In this document: one piece after another, positions 31,201-43,335 of the stretch | Numbering within the stretch: the first letter of the stretch is position 1 | Layout of the letters: every line of letters starts with the position of its first letter | Origin: Pithys albifrons albifrons | Taxonomy: Eukaryota > Chordata > Aves > Passeriformes > Thamnophilidae | DNA length: 64,000 nucleotides | NCBI RefSeq assembly: GCF_047495875.1 | Contig: NC_092460.1 | Location: 1,984,001 to 2,048,000 of the forward strand | Direction of reading: 5' to 3' | The notes under the pieces: model-generated | The model's database searches: none | Told to the model about the DNA's origin: nothing | Seen by the model: the letters and a program-made list of their open reading frames with translations, nothing else | Made by a program: the position numbers and the translations under genes

Positions 31201-33080
31201 CACAGCTGAGGTGCCCTTGGTGACACTGCCCATGCCCAGTTTGGCCCCAGACACCACATGGGCAATGTCCCACCTGGCACTGCACCAGTCCTGAGCCAGA
31301 GGGATTGTGGATCTGGTTCTGAGGAGTGGCTGAGGCTCTGAGAGGAGCTTTGCATGGGCAGAGTGCCCCAGCCCAGCCCCTGGCACCCTCCTGTGCCCTG
31401 GCATTTCCTCTGCTTGGGGGGCACCTGGAGACAGCTCAGGAGAGCCAGGACACCTCTGGGAGTGCAGGGGCAGCCCTGGGGGAGTCAGACATGCAGGATT
31501 CTCAGGCAGCTTCAGTGGCCACGTGTCTTGTGAAAATGAACTTATTTCTGACTGTGCCAACTGACTTTCAGATCATAATAAGCCTGGATTGGTTTCAGTG
31601 CAATTTAAGTTGGTCCTGCTGGCACCTTCATTGCTGCTGCCTGGTGGGGGGGGGGTCCTGCAGGGACCCCAATCACAGCCCAGGGTTTTTTTAGCCTGAA
31701 ACCCCAAAGAACCTCAGGGCTGGGCTGATTCTTTATTTCTCACACCTGGAGGGCATTAAGGAAACCCTGAGAGCTGCCCAGGCTGAGTCCCAGACACTGC
31801 CTGAAACCACTTCATCATCATCATCACCTTCAGCTGGGGCCTGGCACGGGCAGGGCTTAAATATCTGCAGTTGAGGGGCACCTGGAGCCTCTCTGTCCTT
31901 CCCCTGGCATGCTCAGGGCTGGAGCCCCTTTGTCCTTCCCGGGAGAGCTCAGGGCTGGATCCTCAGGAGCTGATGGTGCACTTCAGGTAGGGCTTGCAAA
32001 GCTGAAGGTCACTGGGGCTCTGCTGTGTGATCTTGCTGAGAATAAGCAAAACAAGTTTGTCTTTTTGCTGCCAGAGAAGGGGATGCCCAGAAAGACATTA
32101 AAAATAGCTGCAGGGGCTCTGCTGTGCAGCTTCTCAGTTGTTTGTGCTATTAATAACGTGCTCCAGACATGGTGAGAGTTCCCAGCCCTCCCTGCAGAGG
32201 AGCCCTGGAGAGCCCAGAGTTGCCAACCCTGTGCTGCCATGCAGAGCCTTGCAGGGGCCTGGGCATTTGTATGCTGGAAGATAAGGACGTTATTACCAAG
32301 GATTTCATGCAAATGAGGGGTTATTCTGCTGTAACACTGTCTGATCATTACAATTTTCTGCTTTAATAACTTCTTGAAGGGGTTTTAAGATGCCTGACTG
32401 AGTTTTAGGGGAAAGCCTTTTGTGCCAGGTGCCTGTTCCTGGGTCTGTGAGTCCCCCCTGGGCAGCAGTGGGGCTGTGCCCTGCCAGGCTGGGCTGTGCC
32501 CAGGTGTGGGATCCCAGCCAGCCCTGGGCAGCACCTCCTGTGCTCTGTGTGTGGGTAATCACTTTAGTAAGGAGAGAAAGTGAGATTCTATTCATTTAAA
32601 TATTGTAACATCTGACACAGCTCTGCTATTAATGACCCCCCTGGGGCCAATCCTTCTCCTTGAAGGGCTTGCTGGTTGGGAATCCATCATGCAGGCATCA
32701 GGCAAGGAGTTATCACTCACTTGGTTTTGGGGGGGACAGATATTGATGTTCTCCCCAGATGTGAAAACAGATCCTGTATCCAGTGCTGAGCCTGCAGGAG
32801 GAATTCCTGGGGCTGAGAGGCCCCTGTGGCTCAGGGAGCTCTGCTCTGCCAGGGACACTCAGATGGTCCAGCTCCAGCCTGACAAGCTGCTTTTCTGCTG
32901 AGTTTTGTGTCCTTCCTTCCCGTGCTTGGCAGGAGGCACAGTTTGGTCTGGGCAGTGTGAGCTCTGGAATCACTTGGATGTTGGTTGGGGACAAGGACAG
33001 AGAATTGTTATAGGAAGGGGCAGAAATAAAACACAGCTGCAGCCTGTTCTGTGACCTGGTGGTGGTTCTGTGCTCAGGGG
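31201..33080. other. Unique non-coding stretch
   Basis: No gene recognised. A (G)9-10 run lies near 31,646. The part at about 32,265-32,365 (TTCATGCAAATGAGGGG, AAGGACGTTATTACC, CTGATCATTACAATTTTC) has an octamer and homeodomain cores and could be regulatory. Evidence is weak. Confidence 0.4.
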
Positions 33081-33300
33081 GTGGGTCTGGTTCCAGCTCC
33101 AGAGCTGCACTTTGGGATGGTTCTTCCAGGAAGAGCACAAAGGCAGAGCTGCTGTGGGTCTGGTTCCAGCTCCAGAGCTGCACTTTGGGATGGTTCCTCC
33201 AGGAATAGCACAAAGGCAGAGCTGCTGTGGGTCTGGTTCCAGCTCCAGAGCTGCACTTGGGGATGGTTCCTCCAGGAAGAGCACAAAGGCAGAGCTGCTG
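33081..33300. repeat. Three-copy 73-bp tandem repeat
   Basis: Copies start with GTGGGTCTGGTTCCAGCTCC at 33,081, 33,154 and 33,227 (exact 73-bp period). They contain CAGAGCTGCACTTTGGGATG and 'GAGCACAAAGGCAGAGCTGC'. Few substitutions. Open frames on both strands come from the repeat. Confidence 0.95.
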
Positions 33301-33884
33301 CTCAGGCTGGGATGTCCCTCTGTGGCTGCTCTGGGATTGGTGCCTGGGGCTGTGGGAGCAGGAGGGGATGGGTGTTCTGCTCTCCTTTCTGCAGGAGTTG
33401 TTGCAGTGTATCAGAGAGTGCTGTTTCTCATCACACACAGTGTTTGCCTTTCTAACCTGACCTAGATAAAGACACGGCCCAAGTTGTTGTTCTGTGTTTC
33501 TGGGCTAAGTCAGGAAACAAGATGCAGTTTATTTAGCAGACCATGAGCCTGCAGTGCAGAATCCAGCCCAGCAGCCTTCCTGCCTCGGTGGGGTGAGGAG
33601 CAGCTCCCCTGGGTAATGTCCTGAAGAGGAATTTCTGTGCCATGGCAGGTCTAAGGGCTGGGAGAATTTTTCTCACAGCAAAAATAGTGATAATTTTCAA
33701 AGGGACTAAGAAAAAGAAAAATAGTAGCTGTTAAAATCCTGGCATTCCTGTTGGTTTGTTGCCTCTGAGCTGTCTCCACAACCCATCTGTATTTCTCCAT
33801 CCTGGAGAGAGGTGTGAGAGCCAATTTATAAACCTCAGTGCCAGAGTGAGTGTCTCTGGTGATCATGTCATGCCCAGGCAGCTC
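33301..33884. other. Unique non-coding spacer
   Basis: No feature recognised. Confidence 0.4.
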
Positions 33885-34385
33885 AGAGCTGGGATGGTTC
33901 AAAGGCTCCAGCCCTGGAGCCAGCACAGGAGGGACATGGAGCTGCTGGAGAGTCCAGAGGAGGCCCTGGAGATGCTCCAGGACTGGATCCCTCTGCTCTG
34001 GAGCCAGGCTGGGAGAGTTTGGGGGGTTCACCTGGAGCAGAGAAAGCTCCAGGGAGACCTGAGAGCCCCTGGCGGGCCTGAAGGGGCTCCAGGAGAGCTG
34101 GAGAGGGACTGGGGACAAGGGAGGGAGGGGCAGGACAAGGAGAATGGCTTCCCACTGCCAGAGGGGGGATATTGGGAAGGAATTCCTGGCTGGGAGGGTG
34201 GGCAGGCCCTGGCACAGGTGCCCAGAGGAGCTGTGGCTGCCCCAGCCCTGGAAGTGTCCCAGGCCAGGTTGGACAGGGCTTGGAGCAGCCTGGGCTGGTG
34301 GGAGGTGTCCCTGCCCATGGCAGGGGTGGGATGGGATGGGCTTGAGGTCTCTTCCACTCCAAACATTCTATCTTTCCATGATTTT
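33885..34385 (+). mobile_element. CR1 LINE 3' end, about 500 bp
   Basis: The longest ordinary CR1 tail here. Sense-strand blocks in order: 'CTGGAGAGTCCAGAGGAGGC', CTGGAGCAGAGAAAGCTCC, 'GAGAGCTGGAGAGGGACTGG', GCCCCAGCCCTGGAAGTGTC, 'GGTGTCCCTGCCCATGGCAG' and CTTGAGGTCTCTTCCACTCC, ending near TTCTATCTTTCCATGATT. The minus strand of this tail also gives open frames (33,883-34,389); these are not genes. The reverse-transcriptase part is absent. Confidence 0.92.
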
Positions 34386-36356
34386 CCACACATATTGATT
34401 CTGCCTCCTCCTGGGGGACAGTGCAGGTTTATCCAAGTTTATCCCAGCCCATGGTCATGTGGAAAACATGGTGTGACCCTGAGTGTCCCCCCCACCCTGG
34501 GGCTCAGGGTGTCCCCCTTGGGGTCAGAGTGTCCCCTGGGCCATCGGGTGCTGCTGCCCCTGCAGGTCACAGCTGTGCCCCTGCCATACCTTTGTTGGCA
34601 CAGGGCACCTCCCTGGGCAGTTCAGGGGTGCTGGTTCAGCCCTTCAGTCCGGAGGGATCTGCTCCCTGGGAATGGGGAAGCTGCTGATGGACACAGACTC
34701 TTCCTGGTCAGGAATGGATTCCAGAGGGCTGTGCCAGCCCTGCCCAGCCCTGGGAGCTGCTCTGGAAATGAAGGTTATTTCCTTACAATTATTTGTGTGT
34801 GTTCAAAGGGAGGGAAAATAATAAAACCCCCCAAAGTGGGCAAGTTTTTTTCCCACCCCTGGAATGACTCATTAATGGTGGAGTTTGTTGTGTGAATTCT
34901 GGGCATGGAGGGGAGTGGGGCACCCGCAGGGAACCTCCCCAGGAGGGTTTGAGCTGCCCTTCAGTCTCCTCAGCTCTTTTCTCTGAACTTGTGATGTATT
35001 TAGAGCCTCTTGAGCAAATTACAGATTCACATTAATTCCCTGTGATTTCCTTTATAAACACACAGTTGTTTATTCTGTTTCATTATAATATATATAATTA
35101 AATGTTACTAATTAACCTCTATTCTGGTCATGGGTTTGGGTGGACCTGATTTCACTTGTACTGAGAAATCCTGCCCTTCTTTCCCATTCCTGGTTCTCCT
35201 GTGACATTTCCATTCAAACACAGGAACTGGGTTCCCATCCAGCTCCTCTGCCTTAACTCCTTCACCTCCATCCTGTCCCTGGGACAGTTTTGGAGGCACT
35301 TGGAGGCTGTCCAGGCACATTCCTACAGAGCCCTGATGTTCTTTCAGCCCTTCTGTTCCCCCTGCATAATTAAAGCAGTGGAAATGTGCAAAGATGGACA
35401 CTGAATCAAGGCAGAGAGATAAAGATGTCTCCTTGTATTTATTTCTCCTGCAAGATATATTCTTTATAAATCCTTCATGGCACATTAAATATTGACTCTT
35501 CCTTTTCTCAGAGAGCAAAATAATTGTGCATCACCCAAGTCCTGCTTGAAAAGCACAGGATGGATTGCTGGGGCACTTAACTCAATATTTAATTAAATCC
35601 AGTTGCAAAAAACCACCAGGAAAACTCCCTGTGATATATGAGGAGCCTGGAACTTGAGCTGCAGCTGCTCTGGGAGCACCAAGCAACGTGGGCTGTTGGG
35701 AAGGTGGTCAGGGATGGCATCAATCCCTACAAACTGGGGCTGAAGAATCCAAGATTTTAACAAGAAATCCTTCCTATAACATGTCCAAGTGTGTTGTTTG
35801 AGTGGTCCAGCCTGGATCTGACCTTGCTGTGGTGCCAAGTGCCTGTTCCCCCTGCCCAGCCCTTGGTCCAGAGCTGGCACTTGGCATGAGAGGGATGATT
35901 TATTCCCTCCCTTGGGGGTCTGGGAGGCACCAGCCACTCCCAGCAGGGGCTTTGCTGAACGTGAGAAGAAGGTGCTGAGGGAAGGAAAAGGTGATTTTTC
36001 TCATGTTTCGAGGGCAGGATGAGGGCACAGCTCATGCTGGAGCTGGCAGTGCCCTCAGGCTCCCCTGAGTGCTTTTGGAGGATGGGCTGCTGTGGAGAAT
36101 GCAGAATTCCAGAGGCTCTTCAGCAGTGTATTGAGAGGGAAGGTAAACATGGAAGGGTTGGCACTGCCACCCTCTCCTTGGGATGTGCCCATGAGGACAC
36201 TGTCCCTCCATGGCCCTTCCTTGGCCAGGATGAGCCAAGAACCCCCACCTGGAGCACCAATGTGTGTCTGCAGCTGTCCCTGGCTCTGGGGGTCACTGTC
36301 CCCACCACAGCTCTGTCTTTGGAAGCAGAGCTGGTGCTCCAGAGGGACAGGGGGGA
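34386..36356. other. Unique non-coding stretch
   Basis: No gene recognised. AT-rich at 35,030-35,115 (CATTATAATATATATAATT) and 35,440-35,610. Confidence 0.45.
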
Positions 36357-36427
36357 TGCTGGGCCGGGCATTTGGGGTGTGCTGGGCCGGGCATTTGGGG
36401 TGTGCTGGGCCAGGCATTTGGGGTGTG
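36357..36427. repeat. Three-copy 23-bp repeat at a CR1 edge
   Basis: Three copies of 'GCTGGGCCGGGCATTTGGGG' plus TGT, running directly into the CR1 tail at 36,428. Confidence 0.93.
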
Positions 36428-36498
36428 CCCATCCAGGGGTGGCACAAGATGGTCTTTAAGGTCCTTCCAGCCCAAACCATCCTGTGGGGCTGTGAGGC
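36428..36498 (+). mobile_element. CR1 LINE 3'-end fragment, short
   Basis: Sense tail: GGGGTGGCACAAGATGGTC, then 'CTTTAAGGTCCTTCCAGCCC' and AAACCATCCTGTGGGG. About 65 bp. Confidence 0.8.
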
Positions 36499-37034
36499 AA
36501 CTCCCACCCAGAGCATAAAACAGCCCTGGGGCAACGTTTGGTGTCTCCCATGGGTGACCCTCAGCTCAGGAGTGGTGTGGGGTGTGCAGAGGAACTGCTG
36601 TCACTGCTGGCTGAGCTGCCCCTCAAACAATCAGGGCAGTCTCTTTGTGGTGGGTTTAACACGAGACTGAAAAAAGGAGAGAAATGTGTCCATTTTATCA
36701 GATCACAACATGTTTCTGGGAGTGTTTAAATAGTGAAACATATAACAAGGTGTAACACTGAATGAAAGGGGGTGGTGTCTCTTTCTTAGTCTTCTTTTCA
36801 AGTGAAACTAATGAATTAAAATAGAATTAATAAAAAGAGAAGAGGTATTCCCAGTGTTGAGCCCTTTGAAAATCCTATCAGGACTTAACAAAACACAGGA
36901 TTAACTTAAGTCTCAGTGTTTTAGAATTTAATTAAATTTTGTCTCAGGAAAAGGTGGGGATCAGCCTCTGGGGTATAGCCAGGTAGTGCTTTGGATTTTC
37001 TTTTTTTCTGCTGAAAAGGTGTGGGGTTTTTATG
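36499..37034. other. Unique non-coding stretch, AT-rich
   Basis: AT-rich from 36,690 to 36,960 (AATTAAAATAGAATTAATAA). No gene or repeat recognised. Confidence 0.4.
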
Positions 37035-37172
37035 GAATTCCAGAATGGTTTGGGTTGAAGGGATCTCAAAGCTCATCCCATCCCACCCCTGTCATGGGCA
37101 GGGGCACCTCCCACCAGCCCAGGGTGCTCCAGGCCCTGTCCAGCCTGGCCTGGGACACTCCCAGGGATGCTC
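37035..37172 (-). mobile_element. CR1 LINE 3'-end fragment
   Basis: Antisense CR1: TTCCAGAATGGTTTGGGTTG, then the CTCATCCCATCCCACCCCTG and ACCAGCCCAGGGTGCTCC blocks, truncated at 'GGGACACTCCCAGGGATG'. That is the same breakpoint as the pair at 42,127-42,418. Confidence 0.9.
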
Positions 37173-39235
37173 AGCTTTAGGATAACTCGGTGCCTGGATA
37201 ATTCCTTGCCCCCACCACCCCTCTCTGTGCCCATGGAGAGCAGGGAGTGCCATTCCCAGGGGAGGCTCAGCTGGGACAGGGATTGTATCAGGAGTTGGCC
37301 CAGCTTTGTCTCTGCAGACAGGTCTGGTCCCTCCCTCCCTTCTGGCATGAGTTGGGCTCTGTGGGGAGGAGCCCAGGGAAGGGCTCCAGCCTGGGGATTC
37401 ATTATTTATATCATTTCCCTGAGTCCTAATTAAACTGCAAACACTGAAATTAAGGAATTAAGTGACCATTACTTAATTTTTCTAGCATTAAGATTTTTTA
37501 TTATTTTCTTTGCTCTCTCCAAGACTGTGCTGACTCATTTGAATTCCCAATATCTTGATCATGTTTTCTACACCTCTATAATATTTTCTGCTGCCTTGTA
37601 ACCACTCAAATCCACGAGCTGCCTCCTGAGAGGAGCAGCTGCCTTTTGATACCAGCTGATGTCAGTCCTGGTGGGGATCCATATCTCAGGCACAGGAATT
37701 CAGCTGGAATATTTAGAAGTGAAGAAATTAAACCTGCAAAACCCCTTTTGCCTGTGGTTGGCCTGGCAGTTTAGCTCTGGGTGTTGTTTGGGTGGTGGAG
37801 TCCTGGAGGCTGCGGCAGTTTGTGGATGTGCACGTGGTTTTCAGCAGTGGGAATTCTTTGGTCTGTGCAAGCAGAGGCTCTGGGAGCAGTGTGAGCATCC
37901 CTTGGAGATGTGGGTGCAGATGTTCCCATCCCTTGGCAATCCCAGTTCTGCAAAAGCCACCGGGGAGGGGGGAAGGGGCTGGAGTGGAAAACGATCTGCT
38001 AAGAATGAGCCACTCTGGTTCCTTTGCAACCAGGCAGAGACATGTGACAGCCAGTGGTGGTTCCCTGGCAGTCCTGGTGCTGCTTGGATGGTTTTCCCAG
38101 GGCAGCAGGTCCCTCTCCCAGCTCACCCAGAGCTCTGGGCTTGCCAGGCCCATTGCAGGGCTGGGTGGGCACCCAGCAGTGGCTGCTGCCAAGGGAGCTC
38201 CCCAGCAGGATCCCACCCTGCAGAGAGACATCACCAGGGCTGGGGCTGAGCTCAGCTGGTTCAAACCTGGTGCCAGTAACACCACGGGCAGGGGTTCAGT
38301 GCCCTGTTGGCCCTTCCCCTCAGAGCTGAGCTCTGCCCCTCGGGGTGCTCTGTGATTGCCCTGCCCGTGCCCGCAGCTCCTGTGCCATCTGCAGCAGATT
38401 AACTGCTCTAAATCCCTCCTTGCTGTGATCCCCCAGCAGCACTGCCAGCCCCCCAGTCTGTGCCCCTCAGGTTGCCCTCTAAGCTGCCTCACCCCAGCTG
38501 ACCCCACACGTGGCTTTGCTGCTTTTGTGGGCTGTTTGCACCATATGGTGCTCCCTCCACAGCCACATCCTCGGGGTCTGCTCAGAGGGGCAGGGCTCTC
38601 CCCCTGAGGCTCTTTCCAACGTGGCTGTGACCCCAGGGAATATTTTAGTGGCTGTTTTTCTGTGTCTCAGCTGCTGTGCTGACTTCCACTCTAAAGCTCA
38701 GACTCGCTTTAGTAACACACAGAATGGAATAATGGCCCAGGTCAGAAATATTCCATTTTATGACCTTTGTAAATCCTCTTTGCTCGTGGGTTTTATGGGA
38801 TAAGTTAATGCTTTGGTGAGAAATGGCCTCAAGGCAGGCACGTTAAATAGCACTTGGTTGTGACCTGTGGCATGGCCAAGTCAGGAGCTTTGCAGGTTTC
38901 CCTGTTGGTGCCTGGGCTGCAGCTGAAGAGAGTTCCCTCATTTGGGTCTGCCAGGGAAGCAGTGAGGGCTCTCAGGGCTGGGGTTCAGCTTCTCCTTTGC
39001 TTTCCCAAACACAGATGCTCTGCAGTGTGGGGTCAGTGGGAAGGGGCATTCATCCCATTCCAGAACTGTCTGGTGGGGGCAGCCCCTGCAGTCAGTGGGG
39101 CTGTGTGGTGGGTGCCCCCCATGCCTGGCACCTGGGTGTCTGTGTTCCCTTCCCCAGACACGTGTTTGCCCCTGAAGGGCAAAGCCAAGTTGGACAGTTT
39201 GGCAGCACTAATGGTTGTCCTTTGTCCTGTGCCCA
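37173..39235. other. Unique non-coding stretch
   Basis: AT-rich at 37,410-37,600 and GC-rich later. Opposed frames at 37,659-38,507 (196 plus, 259 minus) show no domain features. No gene recognised. Confidence 0.45.
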
Positions 39236-39622
39236 GCACAGAATCCCAGAGGGGGCTGGGTTGGAGGGGCATCAAAGTCCGTCCCATCCCACCCCTGCCA
39301 TGGGCAGGGACACCTCCCACCAGCCCAGGGTGCTCCAAGCCCTTTCCAACCTGGCCTGGGACACTCCCAGGGCTGGGGCAGCCACAGCTTCTCTGCCCAC
39401 TCTCCCAGACAGGAATTCCTTCCCAATATCCCATCTCTCCCTGCCCTCTGGCAGTGGGAAGCCATTCCCCTTGTCCTGTCCCTTCATCCCGTGTCCCCAG
39501 TCCCTCTCCAGCTCTCCTGGAGCCCCTTCAGCCTCTGGAAGGGGCTCTCATGTGTCCCTGGAGCCTTCTCTCCTCCAGGTGAACAATCCCAACCTTTCCC
39601 TATCCCTGCTGCCCCCAGGGAG
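39236..39622 (-). mobile_element. CR1 LINE 3' end, about 390 bp
   Basis: Antisense CR1: CACAGAATCCCAGAGGGGGC, 'CCTGCCATGGGCAGGGACAC', AGGAATTCCTTCCCAATATC, 'CCATTCCCCTTGTCCTGTCC', ending in CTTCTCTCCTCCAGGTGAAC. It is the counterpart of the sense copy at 33,885-34,385, with the same block order reversed. Confidence 0.92.
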
Positions 39623-41018
39623 TGAGGGCACTGTCTGAGCTCCAGGCTGTGGGAATTCCACCACCCAAGGCAGGAGAAGGGCCCCTCTCTGTGTGCCCAG
39701 GCAATCCAGGTGGGCACTGAGAGGTGCCCAAGATCTTTAGGTGCAATTCCAGGGGTTGTCACTGACCCCACACCTGCTGGAGCTGCTCCCCTGTACCTGG
39801 AGTCTGGCACAGGGAACACTTTCCTTCTGCAGGGGGGGCAGAGGCAGCTGCAGGTCAGGGGGAGGAGAGGAAGGAGGGAGGGGTTGGGACACAGAGACAA
39901 AGGGACAGTGAAATGTGTTATTGCTGCTGTTGCATTGCAGTTGTGATAACAATTACTCACCATTTGAGGGTCATTTTAATAAAAGATCTTTTTTAGACCA
40001 TGATAACTTGGTGGCTGCCAAGCCACTTAAGGAGCAGTTGTAGTGGTAGGGAAGAAGCAGAGCATGTCCTGTGCAGGGCTCTGTTCCCATCCCCTCCTCA
40101 TGGAATCTGTGTCTGTCTGTCCCTCTGCCCCTTCCTGACCATCTTCCACCCTCCATCCCCCTGGATTTATTCCTGCAGCCCTTTCTCTGCTCCTTTCCCT
40201 TCTGCAGAGCACAAGAGAAATGTTGTGCTCTCAACTTGGAGCTTTGGGCACTAAGTACTTGGATAAATGAGCAATTAAAGAAGAATTAATTAATTTTGCC
40301 ATAAATGTTAGACTAACTTTGAGTCTATTTGCTGTAATATATAAATAGATGCAAAGTGGAGATTTATTTTTCTCTTCCAAGGCCATTTGATACAGTTTAT
40401 TGACATAAACTGGAGTCATTAGAGATGCCTCTTTTAACTTGTGGCTAGAAATGAAAATGAACAGCTCAGTGTCCTGGCCAGTTAAGAGGAGAGGTTGGAA
40501 TTAGCTGTAAGTCACAGGGTAGCAATGAGAGTTAAAACAACATTACTTTTGTTCTGCTGATGAACTTGAGATGAGTTGTCCAATTTCAGGTTAACGATGT
40601 CATCAAGGGCTGAGTGTGGGTGGTGCCCCCTGGGCACGGAGCTCTGTCCAAAGGGGCAGCTCCCCAACAGCAGCTTTTATCCAGCCCTTCAGCTGAAGGG
40701 GCCATAACTGCCCCCACTGCAGCCTGCAACGAGTGCCAGCTCAGGTGGCAGCGAGGGAATTCAATTTGACTGCAATAATGAACATAAACCCCCATTAAAG
40801 CCAGACTTAAGTGCCCTTTTATTGGGGTGAGGGCCCTTGGGTTTGAGGAGAGCTTTGTGGAATCCTGCAGGGAAGCAGGAGCAGTTTCCCTGCTCCTGGG
40901 GGTGCCCAGCCCTGCCAGCACCAGCCCCCTGGGAATGTTGTCTCTGGCGTGCCCAGCAAGGTGCCCTGTGGGTCACTGGGTTTGTGTTGGGCTGTGCCAG
41001 GTCTGCCTGGGCTCTGGA
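39623..41018. other. Unique non-coding stretch
   Basis: No gene recognised. AT-rich at 40,250-40,420. Confidence 0.45.
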
Positions 41019-41160
41019 ATCACAGAATTCTGGAATGGTTTGGGTTGGAAGGACCTCAGAGCCCACCCAGTGCCAGCCCTGCCGTGGGCAGGGACACCTC
41101 CCAGAGCCCAGGTGGCTCCAGCCTGGCCTTGGGCACTGCCCAAGAGCTGCTCTGGGCACA
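41019..41160 (-). mobile_element. CR1 LINE 3'-end fragment
   Basis: Antisense CR1: ATTCTGGAATGGTTTGGGTT, GGAAGGACCTCAGAGCCCAC, 'CTGCCGTGGGCAGGGACACC' and AGCCTGGCCTTGGGCACTGC. Confidence 0.88.
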
Positions 41161-42126
41161 CCTTGGCCCCTCAGCAGAGCAGAGATGGGCCTTTTGGCCA
41201 AACTCCATCACAACACTCTGCTGTCCTTGCAGGACACTCATTGCTGGGGCTGCTGCTCTTGGAGGGCTGAAATCATTGGACTAAGCAAATAACTATAAGG
41301 AAAATAAGGAAGTTACAGTTTGTTTCTAAATTGTTTGTGAGCACAAAAAGAGACTGTTTCTTGACTGAATTATTCACAATGACTTGTCTGCTCAGGCCTA
41401 GGGAGTCACACATTTATCTTCTCCCTTTGTGCTACTCCAATCAGCTCCTTCTTCTGTTGTTATATTAAAATCTCTAACTACAGTAAACACCATTTCTTAT
41501 TGCACATGTCTACCTATAAGGCAAAAATAAAAAGAAATTTAAAAAGGGAAGGAAAATGCACCATGAAGATTCATTTCTTGTATAGATACGAAGTTAAAAC
41601 TTGCAGACATGAACTGAAACAGGGTCTCATTTATCATCACACTTGGTTGCATCTTTAAATAACCCCCTTTTTATCCAAATATGTTCACAACATAATTCAT
41701 GAAAGCAGCAATTTGGCAGATTGAGCTCTATTTTTCTGAATTGAATCTCTGTTCTCTCTGGTTTAATATTTAATAACTAAAGCATATCTGCTGGTGAACT
41801 AGATAGAAGTGACAACTCTTCTATGTGGGCTGATTAGGGGAAGAAAATCCTGCAGGCAAGTGATGGCTCAGCTTTCAAAGGATGCTCCTCAGCCATTCAG
41901 TTCCTGTTCCCCTTTGAAATTTTATAATAGTTTGAGCAACCTTGAATTAACAAATGTAAATGAGTGTTTTAAACCTCACTTCTTAAATACTCACCCAGAT
42001 AACTTCAGAGAAGGGAGTTCTGACTTCTTGCAATTAGATGTTTCTAGAGAAGATCCACAACTTCAGGATCTTTTTAGCATTGCAGGAAATGAGTGAAATC
42101 TTGTGTTTGAGGGAAAGTATTTGTGG
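41161..42126. other. Unique, AT-rich non-coding stretch
   Basis: Low-GC unique DNA (41,290-42,110) with many AATAAA/TTTAAAT strings, for example TAATATTTAATAACTAAAGC near 41,762. No gene or transposon recognised. Confidence 0.4.
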
Positions 42127-42418
42127 AGTCAGAGTGGGTTGGGTTGGAAGGACCTCAAAGCCCACCCAGCCCATCCCACCCCTGCCATGGGCAGGGACAC
42201 CTCCCACCAGCCCAGGGTGCTCCAAGCCCTGCCCAACCTGGCCTGGGACACTCCCAGGGATGGGGTTTAATCACAGAATCATAGAATGGCTTGGGTTGGA
42301 AGGACCTCAAAGCCCATCCCACCCAGCCCCACCCCTGCCATGGGCAGGGACACCTCCCACCAGCCCAGGGTGCTCCAAGCCCTGCCCAGCCTGGCCTGGG
42401 ACACTCCCAGGGATGGGA
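42127..42418 (-). mobile_element. Tandem pair of CR1 3'-end fragments
   Basis: Two antisense CR1 tails in direct repeat, 42,127-42,264 and 42,271-42,418, with an alignment period of 152 bp. Both contain 'GGGTTGGAAGGACCTCAAAG' and 'CCCAGGGTGCTCCAAGCCCT', and both stop at the same CR1 position (ACACTCCCAGGGATGGG). A shared truncation point with direct tandem order suggests one insertion later duplicated, rather than two independent insertions. Only the right copy keeps the full ATCACAGAATCATAGAATGG terminus. Confidence 0.92.
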
Positions 42419-43254
42419 CACTGTTTGTCCTGCAGATGGAAACACAATTCCTGCTGCTGGAATCCTCCAGTTGGTATAAATAAAACAAGGGGCAGATGTA
42501 TATGTGGCCTAAATGTATTTATAGACACATTGTGTGTGAGGCCCCCAGACAGGGTGGGCCCCTGGCTGCAGCCCCCTGGCAGCTGCCAACACCCCCCAGC
42601 CCATTTATTTTTGCATCCCAGGCATGTGCTCTCTCCTAAAAAAGCCCTGAGAAATAAGGAATAGCTGCTGCCAGGAATGCAGGGACAGGTGAGGTCTGAC
42701 CCAGCCCCAGGGCAGGGAAAGCTGAGACTGGAGCTGGTGCTGGGAGAGCCCAGAGCTGTGGGGTGGGAAGGGAACAAGCCTTGGAATGAGGAATGCCAGT
42801 GGAATTTAGCAAGGCTGGCGCTCATTTCATGGCCTTGGGGGTTTATTCCAAGCTCCCAGAACCAGGAGGTGCTTTGGGAACTTCAGTGATCCATAACCCA
42901 GGACAGCCGTGCCACCTCCTTGGACCCTCATTAGGGCTCAGCAGAGCTGCCCTAATCAGCCCCAGGAGCTGCTGGAAGGGCCAGGACTGAGGGAGGGGGA
43001 TTTAACAACCTCTTTTTTATGTACTTGTCTCTGTGTACCTTGATCTCCTGAGCACAACAGAACTCAGGCTGAAAAGGAGGATAATTAGACTTGTCTTTTA
43101 TCACAGCTCAGGCTGCAAGGGCAGCACTTACTTCTCACTGCTTGGCTAAAATTGGGATTTTCTGCCATATCAGAGCCCCCTTGTTTGACTAGAAGGGCTC
43201 CTCAGCCTCACTGTATTTTATTCTGAAAGAGGCACACAGGGGTGTAATTTTAAA
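42419..43254. other. Unique non-coding stretch
   Basis: No gene recognised. Confidence 0.4.
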
Positions 43255-43335
43255 TTCTCCTTCCTATACATTATATTGTGTATAATATATACATGTAGTA
43301 TTGTATATAATCCATATATTTATATAATTGACTTG
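43255..43335. repeat. AT-rich low-complexity segment
   Basis: TATA/ATAT-rich sequence (ATTGTGTATAATATATACAT and similar). Not a perfect microsatellite. Confidence 0.75.

Noticed and set aside
29531..31223. Opposed frames of 363 (minus) and 421 (plus) codons
   Set aside because: Both are carried by the 29/30-bp minisatellite, which is stop-free on both strands.
33756..34895. 379-codon plus-strand frame
   Set aside because: Its central part is a CR1 3' end, which normally has no coding function. The flanks show no domain.
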